A stretch of 27,749 bases of DNA from a virus, in IMG/VR virus record IMGVR_UViG_3300023310_000063, positions 1 to 27,749 of that record; one strand, 5' to 3'. Made by a program: the position numbers and the translations under genes. The first letter of the stretch is position 1. Each line of letters begins with the position of its first letter. Below are positions 12,868 to 20,979 of this stretch, in pieces. The notes under the pieces were generated by a model. It was not told the origin of the DNA. It saw nothing but the letters and a program-made list of their open reading frames with translations, and ran no database searches.

Positions 12868-13338
12868 ATGAAACAAAAAACAGAAAACATTATTATTCAT
12901 TGCTCAGACTCGCCAAATGGTCGGGATGTTCGAGCCAGCGATATTCTAGCTTGGCATACTGATCCTAAGCCGAAAGGCCGAGGCTGGCACACGGCAGGCT
13001 ATCATTATGTGATTTGCATCGATGGCGAAGTTGAGCCTTTGGTGCATCGTAATGATGATGCCTACACCGATGGGTGGGAAATCGCCAATGGCGCACGCGG
13101 GCATAATCACAACAGCATCCATATTTGTATGATTGGTGATGATCGCTTCACGCAAAATCAATGGGATGCGCTGCATCAACTGCTTGCCAAGCTTGGTTTG
13201 CAATGCCCCGGTGCTACGGTGCATGGTCATCATGAATTCAATCCAGCCAAAACCTGCCCCAATTTCGATGTCGCACAATGGCTCACCGAGCCTGTTCGTA
13301 TTCAGCAAGCACATCTTTATCCAGGAGGTTCAAAATGA
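12868..13338 (+). CDS. N-acetylmuramoyl-L-alanine amidase, endolysin
   Basis: The 156-residue protein is a single amidase_2/PGRP-type domain like T7 lysozyme. Visible key residues are H11 (IIIHCS), Y46 (GYHYVI), H121 or H122 (VHGHHEF), K128 and C130 (KTCPNFD), matching the zinc ligands and catalytic residues of T7 lysozyme with almost the same spacing. It cleaves the amide bond between MurNAc and L-Ala in peptidoglycan at lysis. No signal peptide is present, so it needs a holin, and two membrane proteins follow. It is the first gene after the late-activator dyad. Confidence 0.93.
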   Translation: MKQKTENIIIHCSDSPNGRDVRASDILAWHTDPKPKGRGWHTAGYHYVICIDGEVEPLVHRNDDAYTDGWEIANGARGHNHNSIHICMIGDDRFTQNQWDALHQLLAKLGLQCPGATVHGHHEFNPAKTCPNFDVAQWLTEPVRIQQAHLYPGGSK

Positions 13339-13541
13339 TTACAATAATGTCGATTGTTTGGTGGGTATTACTTATCTTATTTGCTGGCTGCTTTGGCTGG
13401 TCCTTATGGCAATCGCTTGCAGCATTAAAAGCAAAAGCCGAGGACTATGACTGGATAGGCTATTCCGTGCTTAGTGTTTTATTCTTGTCGAGCGTAGTGC
13501 TTGCATGGTTCACTATTCAAGCTCTGAAGGCTGGCTGCTGA
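13335..13541 (+). CDS. Small two-helix membrane protein of the lysis cassette
   Basis: The 68-residue product starts at the ATG overlapping the endolysin TGA, with AGGAGG six bases before. It has two hydrophobic helices: residues 5-25 (MSIVWWVLLILFAGCFGWSL) and about 42-64 (IGYSVLSVLFLSSVVLAWF), joined by a charged loop. It could be a second holin, an antiholin or a pinholin-like protein. Function is inferred from position. Confidence 0.7.
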   Translation: MITIMSIVWWVLLILFAGCFGWSLWQSLAALKAKAEDYDWIGYSVLSVLFLSSVVLAWFTIQALKAGC

Positions 13542-13542
13542 T

Positions 13543-13956
13543 ATGGGTTTTTTAACAGCCCTTTTGGGAGGTGCTGCTGCGCAACCCATTGAAGCCGTTG
13601 GCAATGTGATGGATAAGTTGTTTACATCTGATGATGAGCGATTAAGCCATGAAGAGATTTTGACGCGGCTAGCACAGCGACCAAATCTAGCGCAGGTAGA
13701 ATTAAACAAGGTCGAAGCAGCCCACCGCTCTGTATTTGTTGCTGGCTGGCGACCTGCCATCGGATGGGTATGCGCATTGGCATTGCTGTATCAATTCGTG
13801 ATTCAGCCATTATTAAATTACGGGCTGCTGATTTATTCGCCAGCCACGCCACCACCGCCTTCGCTTGATTTTGGCCCACTCATGACGGTCGTGATGGCAT
13901 TGCTTGGTCTGGGCGGTTTGCGCACTGTGGAAAAATTACAGGGGCGTGCTAAATGA
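13543..13956 (+). CDS. Holin of the 3TM (GTA/HP1-like) family
   Basis: The 137-residue protein has an N-terminal amphipathic segment, a helical linker (RPNLAQVELNKVEAAHRS), then FVAGWRPAIGWVCALALLYQFVIQPLL with the GWRP-IGW motif of the 3TM holin family, a Pro-rich loop, and a last helix LMTVVMALLGLGGLRTVEK. These proteins form lesions in the inner membrane that release or activate the endolysin. It starts one base after the previous stop. Confidence 0.85.
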   Translation: MGFLTALLGGAAAQPIEAVGNVMDKLFTSDDERLSHEEILTRLAQRPNLAQVELNKVEAAHRSVFVAGWRPAIGWVCALALLYQFVIQPLLNYGLLIYSPATPPPPSLDFGPLMTVVMALLGLGGLRTVEKLQGRAK

Positions 13957-14120
13957 GCATCTATCAGTTTGCATTAAGATCTTTGGGCTTGGGGGCTAGG
14001 GATATTGCCCCGCTAAACACCCCTGTCTTTCATGGCAGATCTTATTTCGCTAGTCGAATAAGCTCTGGCACACGCCAAAGAAAATTGCGTAAGAATGCAC
14101 GGAGGGTTGGTCATGTCTGA
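13953..14120 (+). CDS. Small basic ORF between holin and DksA-like gene
   Basis: A 55-residue ORF starts at an ATG overlapping the holin TGA (ATGA) and ends by overlapping the start of the DksA-like gene. The peptide is basic, with GTRQRKLRKNARRVGHV at the end, and has no membrane helix. Coupling at both ends is the only support. It could equally be an open leader containing the next ribosome site. Confidence 0.35.
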   Translation: MSIYQFALRSLGLGARDIAPLNTPVFHGRSYFASRISSGTRQRKLRKNARRVGHV

Positions 14121-14334
14121 TGTCGCAGACCGAGCTAAACGATTTGAGTCACAACAACGTCAGCATGCTATTGATGCTATTCGACATCGAAAGCATGAAA
14201 CCCCCGAACTAGATGAGCATGGTGAACGCATTTGCAAAAGCTGTGGTGATATCATCAAAAAGATGCGCTTGATGGCTCTGCCTCATGCAGTGCGCTGCGT
14301 GCCATGCCAAGAAGAATGTGAGGGGTGTTCTTGA
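14113..14334 (+). CDS. DksA/TraR-type C4 zinc finger protein
   Basis: From the ATG at 14113, with GGAGGG at the right distance, the product has 73 residues. An N-terminal helical hairpin (ADRAKRFESQQRQHAIDAIR) precedes a zinc finger of cysteines C41, C44, C62 and C65 (ICKSCG ... RCVPCQ), the TraR/DksA pattern. Short TraR-like proteins bind the RNA polymerase secondary channel and alter promoter choice. In Mu-like phages this gene is common between the lysis and head genes. Two extra cysteines near the end (EECEGCS) are unusual. Confidence 0.88.
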   Translation: MSDVADRAKRFESQQRQHAIDAIRHRKHETPELDEHGERICKSCGDIIKKMRLMALPHAVRCVPCQEECEGCS

Positions 14335-14660
14335 TGGATTATAAAGCAGCAAAGTTTTGGTTAGAAGTGGTCATGATGATGGTGAATATCGCTCTTTGGC
14401 TATTTGTTTGGAACAGCAATAAAAACAGAGTTACAAGCGAGAAGATCGAGGGGCTTGAGCAGGAAATTGAAAGCAAGTTGGAAGATCACGCAGAAAAACT
14501 GGGACGCATGGACGAGCGGTTGAAAGTTTCGATTGGGCATCCTGAATTGAAGTCTGTCTATGATCGCATGAATGGCATGCAAAAAGAACTCAGCGAAATT
14601 AATGGAAAAATGCACACCTTGGATTTAATTCATGAGATGTTGTTGAAGGGAGATAAGTAA
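14334..14660 (+). CDS. DUF2730 protein (Mu gp25-like), membrane plus coiled coil
   Basis: The 108-residue product has one N-terminal membrane helix (FWLEVVMMMVNIALWLFVW) followed by a long coiled coil (SEKIEGLEQEIESKLEDHAEKLGRMDERLK and later heptads). This is the DUF2730 arrangement found at this position in Mu-like phages, before the small terminase gene. A role in lysis, as spanin-like, or in packaging has not been proven. The ATG at 14334 overlaps the previous TGA by one base, which fits better than the ATG nine bases upstream. Confidence 0.8.
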   Translation: MDYKAAKFWLEVVMMMVNIALWLFVWNSNKNRVTSEKIEGLEQEIESKLEDHAEKLGRMDERLKVSIGHPELKSVYDRMNGMQKELSEINGKMHTLDLIHEMLLKGDK

Positions 14661-14956
14661 TGGGACTTGCGCAAGTGAAACAAGAAGACCGTCGTTTGCT
14701 CATATTAAAAGCTCTGGCAAGTGAGAGTGATTATGCTATTTCAGATATGGTTTTACGTGGTCTTTTAAGTGAATACGGACACAATGAATCTTCCGACACC
14801 ATTCGGGTAGATATTGCCTGGCTTGAAGAGCAAGGACTGGTGACTTTTGAAAAAGTTAGTGTGACTACTGTAGCAACGATTACTGAGCGTGGGCTTGATG
14901 TAGCGAATGGCGCGGCACGTGTGCCTGGCATTCGTCGCCCTCGCCCTGGTGAATAA
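14660..14956 (+). CDS. Mu gp26-like winged-helix protein
   Basis: A 98-residue protein with a winged-helix pattern: DRRLLILKALASESDYAISDMVLRGLLSEYG, IRVDIAWLEEQGLVTFEKV, then a wing and ATITERGLDVANGAARVPGI. It is one of the small conserved proteins between DUF2730 and DUF3486 in Mu-like phages. It overlaps both neighbours by one base (TAATGG type junctions). A role with the terminase in packaging is likely but unproven. Confidence 0.8.
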   Translation: MGLAQVKQEDRRLLILKALASESDYAISDMVLRGLLSEYGHNESSDTIRVDIAWLEEQGLVTFEKVSVTTVATITERGLDVANGAARVPGIRRPRPGE

Positions 14957-15531
14957 TGGCACCGCGTAGCAAGCTTGAGTCTTTGCCTGATGATTTGCTT
15001 GAGCAGCTTGATCAGCGATTGTTGGCATCACACTATCATGATATTGATGGCCATCATAAATGGTTGCTTGCTGAACTTGATAGGCGTGAGATTGAATTAC
15101 CTGAACCGATTAGCCGCTCGGCGGTTGGACGGTACAGCCGCATGCGTAAGCTGGAGCAACAATCTATCGGCGATAGCGTGCGTCAGATGCGAGCTATTCA
15201 ACAAGAATTTGGGGATGACCCCACATCGTTCTTGGTCAACGGAAATAACATGGCGCAGATGCTCGCATGGAAACGTGTGCAAGCAGCGATGAATGGTGAT
15301 GTGGATGTGGATGAGGAGTTTCTGGCTAACATTTCTTTAGCAATGTCGCGCATGGCGAAAACAGCAGTGATCAATGATGATCGTGAACGTGATATCCGCG
15401 AAGATGAACGCAAGCTTGCAATGGAAGAAGCTGCTGCAAAAGTGGATGCCATCATTGAATCAAGCACTGGCTCCAACAGCGATACGATTACCAAATTGCG
15501 CGAAGCTATTGCAGGTGGCTTGAGTGCCTAA
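14956..15531 (+). CDS. DUF3486 protein (Mu gp27-like), probable small terminase subunit
   Basis: The 191-residue protein begins with SKLESLPDDLLEQLDQRL, then GHHKWLLAELDRREIELPEPISRSAVGRYSRMRK, a helix-turn-helix pattern typical of DUF3486. A long helical part with DDRERDIREDERKLAMEEAAAKVDAI follows. In Mu this protein is the small terminase subunit, which recognises packaging DNA. The large subunit gene follows directly, with an 8-base overlap. Length is as expected for the family. Confidence 0.88.
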   Translation: MAPRSKLESLPDDLLEQLDQRLLASHYHDIDGHHKWLLAELDRREIELPEPISRSAVGRYSRMRKLEQQSIGDSVRQMRAIQQEFGDDPTSFLVNGNNMAQMLAWKRVQAAMNGDVDVDEEFLANISLAMSRMAKTAVINDDRERDIREDERKLAMEEAAAKVDAIIESSTGSNSDTITKLREAIAGGLSA

Positions 15532-17041
15532 TGTTGAAGCGGCTGCAAGCCCAATTCTTCTTAATTATCAGTCCAAGTGGATCTATGATAAAGTTGCAGT
15601 AAAGATTATTGAGAAAAGCCGACGCATTGGTTTGTCTTATGCTGAAGCAGCGGATGCAGTGCTTCATGCAGCTGATGATAGCGGCGGCAATGTTTATTAT
15701 ATTGCATTTTCCAAAGATATGACCGAAGGCTTTATTCAGGATTGTGCAACCTGGGCGAAAGCCTACAACATGGCTTGTGGCGAAGTTCAAGAGGAAGTGC
15801 TTGTTGATGAAGACAGGGAAATCCTTACATACAAAATCAAGTTTGCTTCAGGTAAAATTATTCAAGCCTTATCATCCAGCCCGCGCAACTTGCGTTCTAA
15901 AGGTCGCCCCGGCGACAGGTTGATTATTGATGAGGCCGCGTTTATTGACGAGCTGGAAGAATTGCTCAAAGCAGCTATGGCCATGACCATGTGGGGCGGC
16001 TCTGTTCATATTATCAGTACGCACAACGGCGAAGACAACCCGTTTAATCAGCTTATCAATGATGTGCGGGCTGGCCGCTATGATTACTCATTGCATCGGG
16101 TGACATTGGATGATGCGTTGAATGACGGTTATTTCAAAAAGATTTGCGAAGTGACTGGCAAAGAATGGTCTGAAGAAGCGGAAGCTGCTTGGCGTGATAC
16201 GATTGTAAAACGCTATCGTCCAAATGAGAATGAAGAGTTGTTTTGTGTGCCGTCAATGAGCGGCGGCAGCTACATGTCTCGCGCCTTGATTGAATCGTGC
16301 ATGGTCGAAGCGCCAGTGGTTCGATTTGAGGGTACAGCAAGCTTCAATATTGCTCCAGAACCTGTGCGGCGAGCCGAGATGCAGGATTGGATCAATGATA
16401 ACATCACACCTTTGTTAGCTCGGCTCGACAAGAATCGTCGACATGTGTTTGGTATGGATTTCGCGCGTTCGGGTGATATGTCCGATATTTCACCGATGGA
16501 AATTGGTGCAACGCTGCATAATACAGTTCCGTTCCTTATTGAAATGCACAACGTGCCGCACAAGCAGCAAGAACAAGTTCTTTTTGCAATAGCGGATGGC
16601 TTACCTCGCCTCTGTGGCGGAGCAATTGATGCGGGCGGCAATGGATCATATATCGCAGAAGCTGCGACAGATCGTTATGGCAGCCTTATTGATGAAGTTC
16701 ATTTTACAGAAAATTGGTATAGAGAAAACATGCCGCGCTACAAAGCAAAGTATGAAGACCGTTTAATCAGCATCCCAAAACATGATGATATTCTCGAAGA
16801 TCATCGTGCCATTCGTATGATCAATGGTGTACCTCGTGTGCCCAAGGGTAAGACGGATAAAAAAGGTGCAAGGCATGGGGATAGTGCAATCGCGATGGTG
16901 CTGGCAGATAACAAGACGCTGAATACAGCAGCTCCGATTGAGTATATCACTGATGACACAGAAACATCGGACTTGTCGTTTTTAGGCGAAGCTGAAGGCA
17001 TCAATCACAATAGTTTTATAGGAGGCGGTTATGGTCGCTAA
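15524..17041 (+). CDS. Terminase large subunit (Mu gp28-like)
   Basis: The 505-residue protein has an ATPase domain with a Walker A-like KSRRIGLS at 31-38 and Walker B LIIDEAAF at 133-140. An RNase H-like nuclease domain follows, with acidic residues in VFGMDFARSGD (D312), GGAIDAGGNG (D369) and a late ARHGDSAIA. It powers DNA packaging into the prohead and cuts the DNA. In Mu-type phages packaging starts at the left end of the prophage and includes host DNA. The start is a GTG overlapping the previous stop. Confidence 0.93.
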   Translation: MPNVEAAASPILLNYQSKWIYDKVAVKIIEKSRRIGLSYAEAADAVLHAADDSGGNVYYIAFSKDMTEGFIQDCATWAKAYNMACGEVQEEVLVDEDREILTYKIKFASGKIIQALSSSPRNLRSKGRPGDRLIIDEAAFIDELEELLKAAMAMTMWGGSVHIISTHNGEDNPFNQLINDVRAGRYDYSLHRVTLDDALNDGYFKKICEVTGKEWSEEAEAAWRDTIVKRYRPNENEELFCVPSMSGGSYMSRALIESCMVEAPVVRFEGTASFNIAPEPVRRAEMQDWINDNITPLLARLDKNRRHVFGMDFARSGDMSDISPMEIGATLHNTVPFLIEMHNVPHKQQEQVLFAIADGLPRLCGGAIDAGGNGSYIAEAATDRYGSLIDEVHFTENWYRENMPRYKAKYEDRLISIPKHDDILEDHRAIRMINGVPRVPKGKTDKKGARHGDSAIAMVLADNKTLNTAAPIEYITDDTETSDLSFLGEAEGINHNSFIGGGYGR

Positions 17042-18557
17042 AATCAATCCAGATTTAACTATGGAATTTGCATCCGATGATCCCAAGGTTGATATTACCA
17101 AAGCATTCTTAGGAAATATTCGTTTTAATGAAGACAAGCTTCTTCAGAAGCTGGGCGGCAATCTTGAGATATATGAGGATGTGTACCGTGATGATCGTGT
17201 ATTGTCCTGCTTGCAACAACGTATCAGTGCAGTGATATCAAAAGATTATGATGTGCGTGCCGGCAGTGATTCCGATTTAGACCAACGCGCAGCCGAAGCA
17301 GCTGAAGAGATGATTCGTTCCATACGCTTTGATCGGCTGACAGAAAAGTTTTTATTGCAATCGTTGCTGAAAGGCTGGGGTGTTGCTGAAATCATCTGGA
17401 GCTTGAAAGGTAATATGGTATGGCCTGCTGCAATCAAAGTTAAAAAGAGCCAACGTTTTACCTTTGCACCACTCTATACAATTAAGCCTGTCAGCAATCA
17501 ATATGCTGATGTGCGTAAGGCTCTAAGACTTGAAGCTGCTTTACGTTTAAAAACCCGTGCCAAGCCGATGGAGGGTGAGGCTTTATCCGAGCGGAAGTTT
17601 ATTGTGCACACGATTGGCGCAATGGATGATGACAATCCGTTTGGCACAGGATTAGGCTTTTGGTTATATTGGCCAGTCCGCTTTAAGCGTGAAGGTATGA
17701 GCTTGTGGTTGGAGTTTATTGATAAGTTTGGTTCTCCCACCGTCAAAGGCAAATATCCAACATCTGCATCCGAGCTAGAGAAACGCAAGCTTATGGAAGC
17801 TTTGCGCGCGCTTCGCTCCAACTCTGTAACGGCTATTCCCGAGGGCATGGATGCGGAGTTGATTGCTGCTGCAAAATCTGGCATCAGCACGCATGAACAA
17901 TTGATTGATCGCATGGATCAAGCCATCACCACCGCCATTTTATCCCAAACCCTAACCACCAGCCAAGGCAATACAGGCAGCCAAGCCTTGGGCAAAGTGC
18001 ATGAAGGTGTGAAAGATGAAATTGCCAAATCCGATGCAGATATGTTGAGCGACTCATTGAATGAGACACTGATGCTGTGGTTTACAGAATATAATTTCCC
18101 TGGTGCAACACCACCGCATGTATGGCGTGATATGTCTGACGTTGAAGATTTGGATGCCAAAGCCGAGCGTGATGAACGCCTTGCCAATGCTTCAGGGCGT
18201 ACGCTTGATAAGCGTTATACTGAAGAAGAGTATGGCATCAAGCTAAGTGATGAAAAGAAAACCGCAGCTGGCAATCCACCCACAGCCTCGTTTGCTGAGA
18301 CATCAGCTACAGCGGCCGATGCTGTAGACAAGATTACAGATCAACTGGAGCGTGAAGCGGCTCCGATCACAGATAAGATGATTGACCAGGTGCGCGGGCT
18401 GATGGATGAGGTGGAAAGCTTGGAAGAGTTGGCTGATCGCATTCCTGAATTGTTGGGTGATATGGACACAACACAGATGACTGAGCTCATGGCAAAAGCT
18501 TTTGCCACTGCAAACCTCACGGGGCAGGTAGAAGTGGTGGATGAGAGCAATGCTTAA
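17031..18557 (+). CDS. Portal protein, DUF935 (Mu gp29-like)
   Basis: The 508-residue protein carries the DUF935 pattern: VYRDDRVLSCLQQRISAVISKDYDV near the start, SLLKGWGVAEIIWSLKG, FGTGLGFWLYWPVRFKREGMSLWLEF in the middle, and a C-terminal acidic helical part. The portal forms the dodecameric DNA entrance at one vertex of the head and holds the terminase. AGGAGG precedes the ATG, inside the end of the terminase gene. Confidence 0.95.
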   Translation: MVAKINPDLTMEFASDDPKVDITKAFLGNIRFNEDKLLQKLGGNLEIYEDVYRDDRVLSCLQQRISAVISKDYDVRAGSDSDLDQRAAEAAEEMIRSIRFDRLTEKFLLQSLLKGWGVAEIIWSLKGNMVWPAAIKVKKSQRFTFAPLYTIKPVSNQYADVRKALRLEAALRLKTRAKPMEGEALSERKFIVHTIGAMDDDNPFGTGLGFWLYWPVRFKREGMSLWLEFIDKFGSPTVKGKYPTSASELEKRKLMEALRALRSNSVTAIPEGMDAELIAAAKSGISTHEQLIDRMDQAITTAILSQTLTTSQGNTGSQALGKVHEGVKDEIAKSDADMLSDSLNETLMLWFTEYNFPGATPPHVWRDMSDVEDLDAKAERDERLANASGRTLDKRYTEEEYGIKLSDEKKTAAGNPPTASFAETSATAADAVDKITDQLEREAAPITDKMIDQVRGLMDEVESLEELADRIPELLGDMDTTQMTELMAKAFATANLTGQVEVVDESNA

Positions 18558-18672
18558 ATCGCCACAGCCGCATTTTGATAGGGTGAAACGAGCATTCACT
18601 AGACTAGCAGCACGAAAGTGCGCACCGACGCGTGGACACGGTGTTGACGAAAGAGCGTGTCATGCCTGTTAA
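18550..18672 (+). CDS. Possible 40-residue ORF between portal and MuF genes
   Basis: The frame starts with an ATG inside the end of the portal gene and ends with a TAA that overlaps the likely MuF start. The peptide is basic with several cysteines at the end (RKCAPTRGHGVDERACHAC). There is no good ribosome site. It is kept because it fills the 104-base gap and is coupled at both ends, but it may be chance. Confidence 0.25.
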   Translation: MLKSPQPHFDRVKRAFTRLAARKCAPTRGHGVDERACHAC

Positions 18673-19921
18673 GTACGGTTCGCTGCCCTTCGACGCGCAG
18701 ATAGCATTCTTTCGCAAAAAACTGGCTTTGCCAACACGCGGATGGACAGATATTTGGCAAAGCAATCATGATCATGCATTTGTGGTGGCAGGTGCAACCA
18801 AGATGGCATTGGTTGAAGATATGCAAGCGGCGGTACAAAAAGCGATCGAGAAGGGAACCACGATTGCAGAGTTCCGCAAAGATTTTGATAAGGCTGTCAG
18901 CGATCACGGCTGGAGTTATAACGGCTCGCGCGGCTGGCGCACGCGGTTGATCTACCAAACCAACCTACGCACATCGTATGCAGCAGGTCGGCACGAGCAG
19001 CTGCAAAAGTTGGAGTACTGGCAATATCATCATTCCATTGGCGCAAACAATCCGCGTGAACAACACTTGGCTTGGGATGGTTTGGTGCTGCCAAAAGATG
19101 ATCCATTCTGGAATACGCACTATCCGCCGAATGGCTGGGGTTGTCGTTGTTATGTCACAGGCATGAGCAAAACCCGGATGCAACAGAAAGGTTTGAGTGC
19201 AGGGAAATCACCCACTATCCAAACTCAAAAAGTAAACGTCGGCGTATCAGGGCCCAATCCGCGCACCGTGGAAGTACCCGAAGGCATCAGCCCAGGCTTT
19301 GCTTATGCACCAGGGCAAAGTGCTTGGATGCATGCGTATGATCTCAAACAAGGGAAGCAGTCACCTTTCCCCTTTGAACAGAAAGATAATGGCTTATTTA
19401 AAAAGATCCCCGAACGCGGAGCTGTCGATTTAATGCTTAATCCTCGAGCCTTTCCAGAAAGTGAAATACTACCATCGATGCAGGCAGGTCAGGATGCCGC
19501 CTATGCAAAATTATTTTTGAAGAAGTTTAATGCTGATATTGGTAAGCCTGTCACATTTATTGATGCCAGTGGTGATGCGATGGTCATATCAGATGCCATG
19601 TTTAAGAATGATGAAGATGCATGGAAAATGGGCAAAGGCACACGCAGCGCTCAGCTGAATATGCTCGCGGATTCTATCAAAAATCCTGACGAAATCTGGG
19701 GTTGGGTTGAATGGCACAGGCGTGATAAAAAGGCAATCAGTAGCCGTGCTTATGTTAGCAGGTATATGGTTGGCACTGTGCAATGGCTTGCGATAACGGT
19801 CATGCAACGCAGTGAGGGGAAATGGCAAGGCACAACGGTACATACATCAAGCAGCTCGGATGATTTTAATCAAAAAGTTGAAAAGAACAGGCGTGGGGTT
19901 CGCTTGTATCGAAGACCATAA
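18662..19921 (+). CDS. MuF head morphogenesis protein with C-terminal BECR-type nuclease (toxin) domain
   Basis: From the ATG at 18662 the product has 419 residues. Residues 1-175 match the Mu F/SPP1 gp7 head protein: YGSLPFDAQIAFFRKKLALPTRGWTDI, WRTRLIYQTNLRTSYAAGR, and the signature HYPPNGWGCRCYV. After a linker (about 175-260), residues 260-419 resemble the phage Barnase-EndoU-ColicinE5-RelE-like nuclease domains fused to MuF proteins: LNMLADSIKNPDEIWGWVEW, a central hydrophobic strand, WQGTTVHT, and a final RRGVRLYRR. MuF proteins are carried into the head and may be injected with the DNA, so the domain is a candidate effector acting on RNA in the recipient (inference). An in-frame GTG at 18632 would add ten residues. 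A strong terminator follows. Confidence 0.88.
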   Translation: MPVKYGSLPFDAQIAFFRKKLALPTRGWTDIWQSNHDHAFVVAGATKMALVEDMQAAVQKAIEKGTTIAEFRKDFDKAVSDHGWSYNGSRGWRTRLIYQTNLRTSYAAGRHEQLQKLEYWQYHHSIGANNPREQHLAWDGLVLPKDDPFWNTHYPPNGWGCRCYVTGMSKTRMQQKGLSAGKSPTIQTQKVNVGVSGPNPRTVEVPEGISPGFAYAPGQSAWMHAYDLKQGKQSPFPFEQKDNGLFKKIPERGAVDLMLNPRAFPESEILPSMQAGQDAAYAKLFLKKFNADIGKPVTFIDASGDAMVISDAMFKNDEDAWKMGKGTRSAQLNMLADSIKNPDEIWGWVEWHRRDKKAISSRAYVSRYMVGTVQWLAITVMQRSEGKWQGTTVHTSSSSDDFNQKVEKNRRGVRLYRRP

Positions 19922-19922
19922 A

Positions 19923-19950
19923 AAAAAGGCTGCGTTCCAGCGCAGCCTTT
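19923..19950 (+). terminator. Rho-independent terminator after muF
   Basis: AAAAGGCTGCG and CGCAGCCTTTT form an 11-bp stem with a TTCCAG loop directly after the stop codon. The T run completes a standard terminator. The A run on the other side makes it potentially bidirectional, so it could also stop leftward transcripts from the minus-strand ORF at 20122-20379. Confidence 0.88.
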
Positions 19951-20022
19951 TGCTCTGTACGTCATTGCTGGGAGCTGGAACCCTCTAGCGTACATAAGAT
20001 ACCCCAAGTTTAGGAGATAATC

Positions 20023-20241
20023 ATGGCAAGCACAACCTATCTGGAAAGAATCATTATGCATGCTGTTGCAAAAGAATTGCAATGCCAAAAAGAAATAGAT
20101 GATGCAGCCTTTAAAATTGACCTATTGGCGCAATGCAAGGGTCACTTCTGTAAGTGCTGTTGCAACTTGCGGCGCAGTCGTACCCATAACCACAGAAGCC
20201 GTATCAAGTTTACTGCAAAAAGCCGATATTTCCGTGGTTGA
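20023..20241 (+). CDS. Small ORF after the muF terminator, unknown
   Basis: A 72-residue ORF has AGGAGA five bases before the ATG. The first 45 residues are helical (TYLERIIMHAVAKELQCQKEIDDAAFKIDLLAQ) and look coding. The second half is basic with a cysteine run (HFCKCCCNLRR) and is antisense to the better-looking minus-strand ORF at 20122. The reading frame may be real only in part. It lies in the accessory gap between muF and the G-like gene. Confidence 0.4.
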   Translation: MASTTYLERIIMHAVAKELQCQKEIDDAAFKIDLLAQCKGHFCKCCCNLRRSRTHNHRSRIKFTAKSRYFRG

Positions 20242-20379
20242 GAGTATGTCTTTTTGCCGTAATAGATTAAATAGCTCTGTGAGCATAACAAGATGAGCCG
20301 ATCGCGTGGCATTGGCTTGCTCTTCCGCCACGGCTCTCGCCAACTGTTGAATCTGTTCTAGCATTGCTTGATTGACCAT
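20122..20379 (-). CDS. Minus-strand accessory ORF in the late operon, unknown
   Basis: An 85-residue ORF runs against the late genes. GGAGA lies eight bases before its ATG. The product is helical throughout (MLEQIQQLARAVAEEQANAT, LVMLTELFNLLRQKDILSTTEISAFCSKLD) and soluble. It points at the terminator behind muF and overlaps the opposing small ORF by 120 bases. Its place next to the toxin-bearing muF gene makes an immunity or regulatory role thinkable, but there is no direct sign. Confidence 0.5.
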   Translation of the reverse strand: MVNQAMLEQIQQLARAVAEEQANATRSAHLVMLTELFNLLRQKDILSTTEISAFCSKLDTASVVMGTTAPQVATALTEVTLALRQ

Positions 20380-20428
20380 ATTTTAGATCTCCATGATATG
20401 AGGGATAAGGTACACACCAAACAAATAA

Positions 20429-20434
20429 TATAAT
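20429..20434 (+). promoter_or_regulatory. Consensus -10 box upstream of the G-like gene
   Basis: TATAAT lies in an AT-rich stretch 16 bases before the AGGAGG-led ATG at 20451. It is too close for a normal leader, and the -35 region (TAAGGT at 20406) is poor. It may reflect AT-rich DNA rather than a promoter, although transcription must restart after the muF terminator. Confidence 0.25.
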
Positions 20435-20450
20435 ATAAAAAGGAGGTAAT

Positions 20451-20900
20451 ATGGCAGGTGCAAGTGAGTTCATATCGATTGATGTAGATGATAAGCAAAT
20501 GCAGCAAGTGTTTGGTCGGTTACAGCAGGCTGGTCAGAACATGGATCCCGTGTTTGCCGATATTGGCGAGTATCTATTAGAATCAACCAAACAACGATTT
20601 GTTGATCAGGTTGATCCCGATGGCCTGCCTTGGCAGCCGCTCTCTGACAATAGCCACAAAGAAAAGAATGCCGATAAGATCTTGCTGGAGCATGGCGGGC
20701 TATTGGATTCATTACACTACACCAGTGATGCCCAGCAAGTCGAGTTCGGTACGAATCTTATTTATGGCGCAACACATCAGTTTGGTGATGATGCTCGCAA
20801 TATTCCAGCCCGCGCATTTTTAGGAATATCCGTAGAGGATGAGCTTATCATCCTTGATTTAGCAGAGGCATTTCTTCTGGAACACCTTGCGCCTGTGTAA
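20451..20900 (+). CDS. Phage virion morphogenesis protein (Mu G-like)
   Basis: The 149-residue product has the family pattern: FGRLQQAGQNMDPVFADIGEYLLESTKQRF, then DPDGLPWQPLS, LLEHGGLLDSLHYTSDAQQVEFGTNLIYGATHQFG and IPARAFLGIS. The family corresponds to Mu G and P2 S-like tail-completion proteins, needed for tail or head-tail joining. AAGGAGG lies five bases before the ATG. It follows the accessory insertion rather than muF directly. Confidence 0.9.
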   Translation: MAGASEFISIDVDDKQMQQVFGRLQQAGQNMDPVFADIGEYLLESTKQRFVDQVDPDGLPWQPLSDNSHKEKNADKILLEHGGLLDSLHYTSDAQQVEFGTNLIYGATHQFGDDARNIPARAFLGISVEDELIILDLAEAFLLEHLAPV

Positions 20901-20926
20901 CGCTGTTTCAATAGTTGTAATGCATG

Positions 20927-20956
20927 TTGACAGCATTGCTAACCTTGTTCTACGGT
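20927..20956 (+). promoter_or_regulatory. Possible promoter before the protease gene
   Basis: TTGACA at 20927-20932 is a consensus -35. TACGGT at 20951-20956 is a weak -10 after an 18-base spacer. The late-activator dyad 2 follows 24 bases further on, so this may be an additional or a decoy promoter. Confidence 0.3.
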
Positions 20957-20979
20957 AGACTCATCAAATACATACATCT

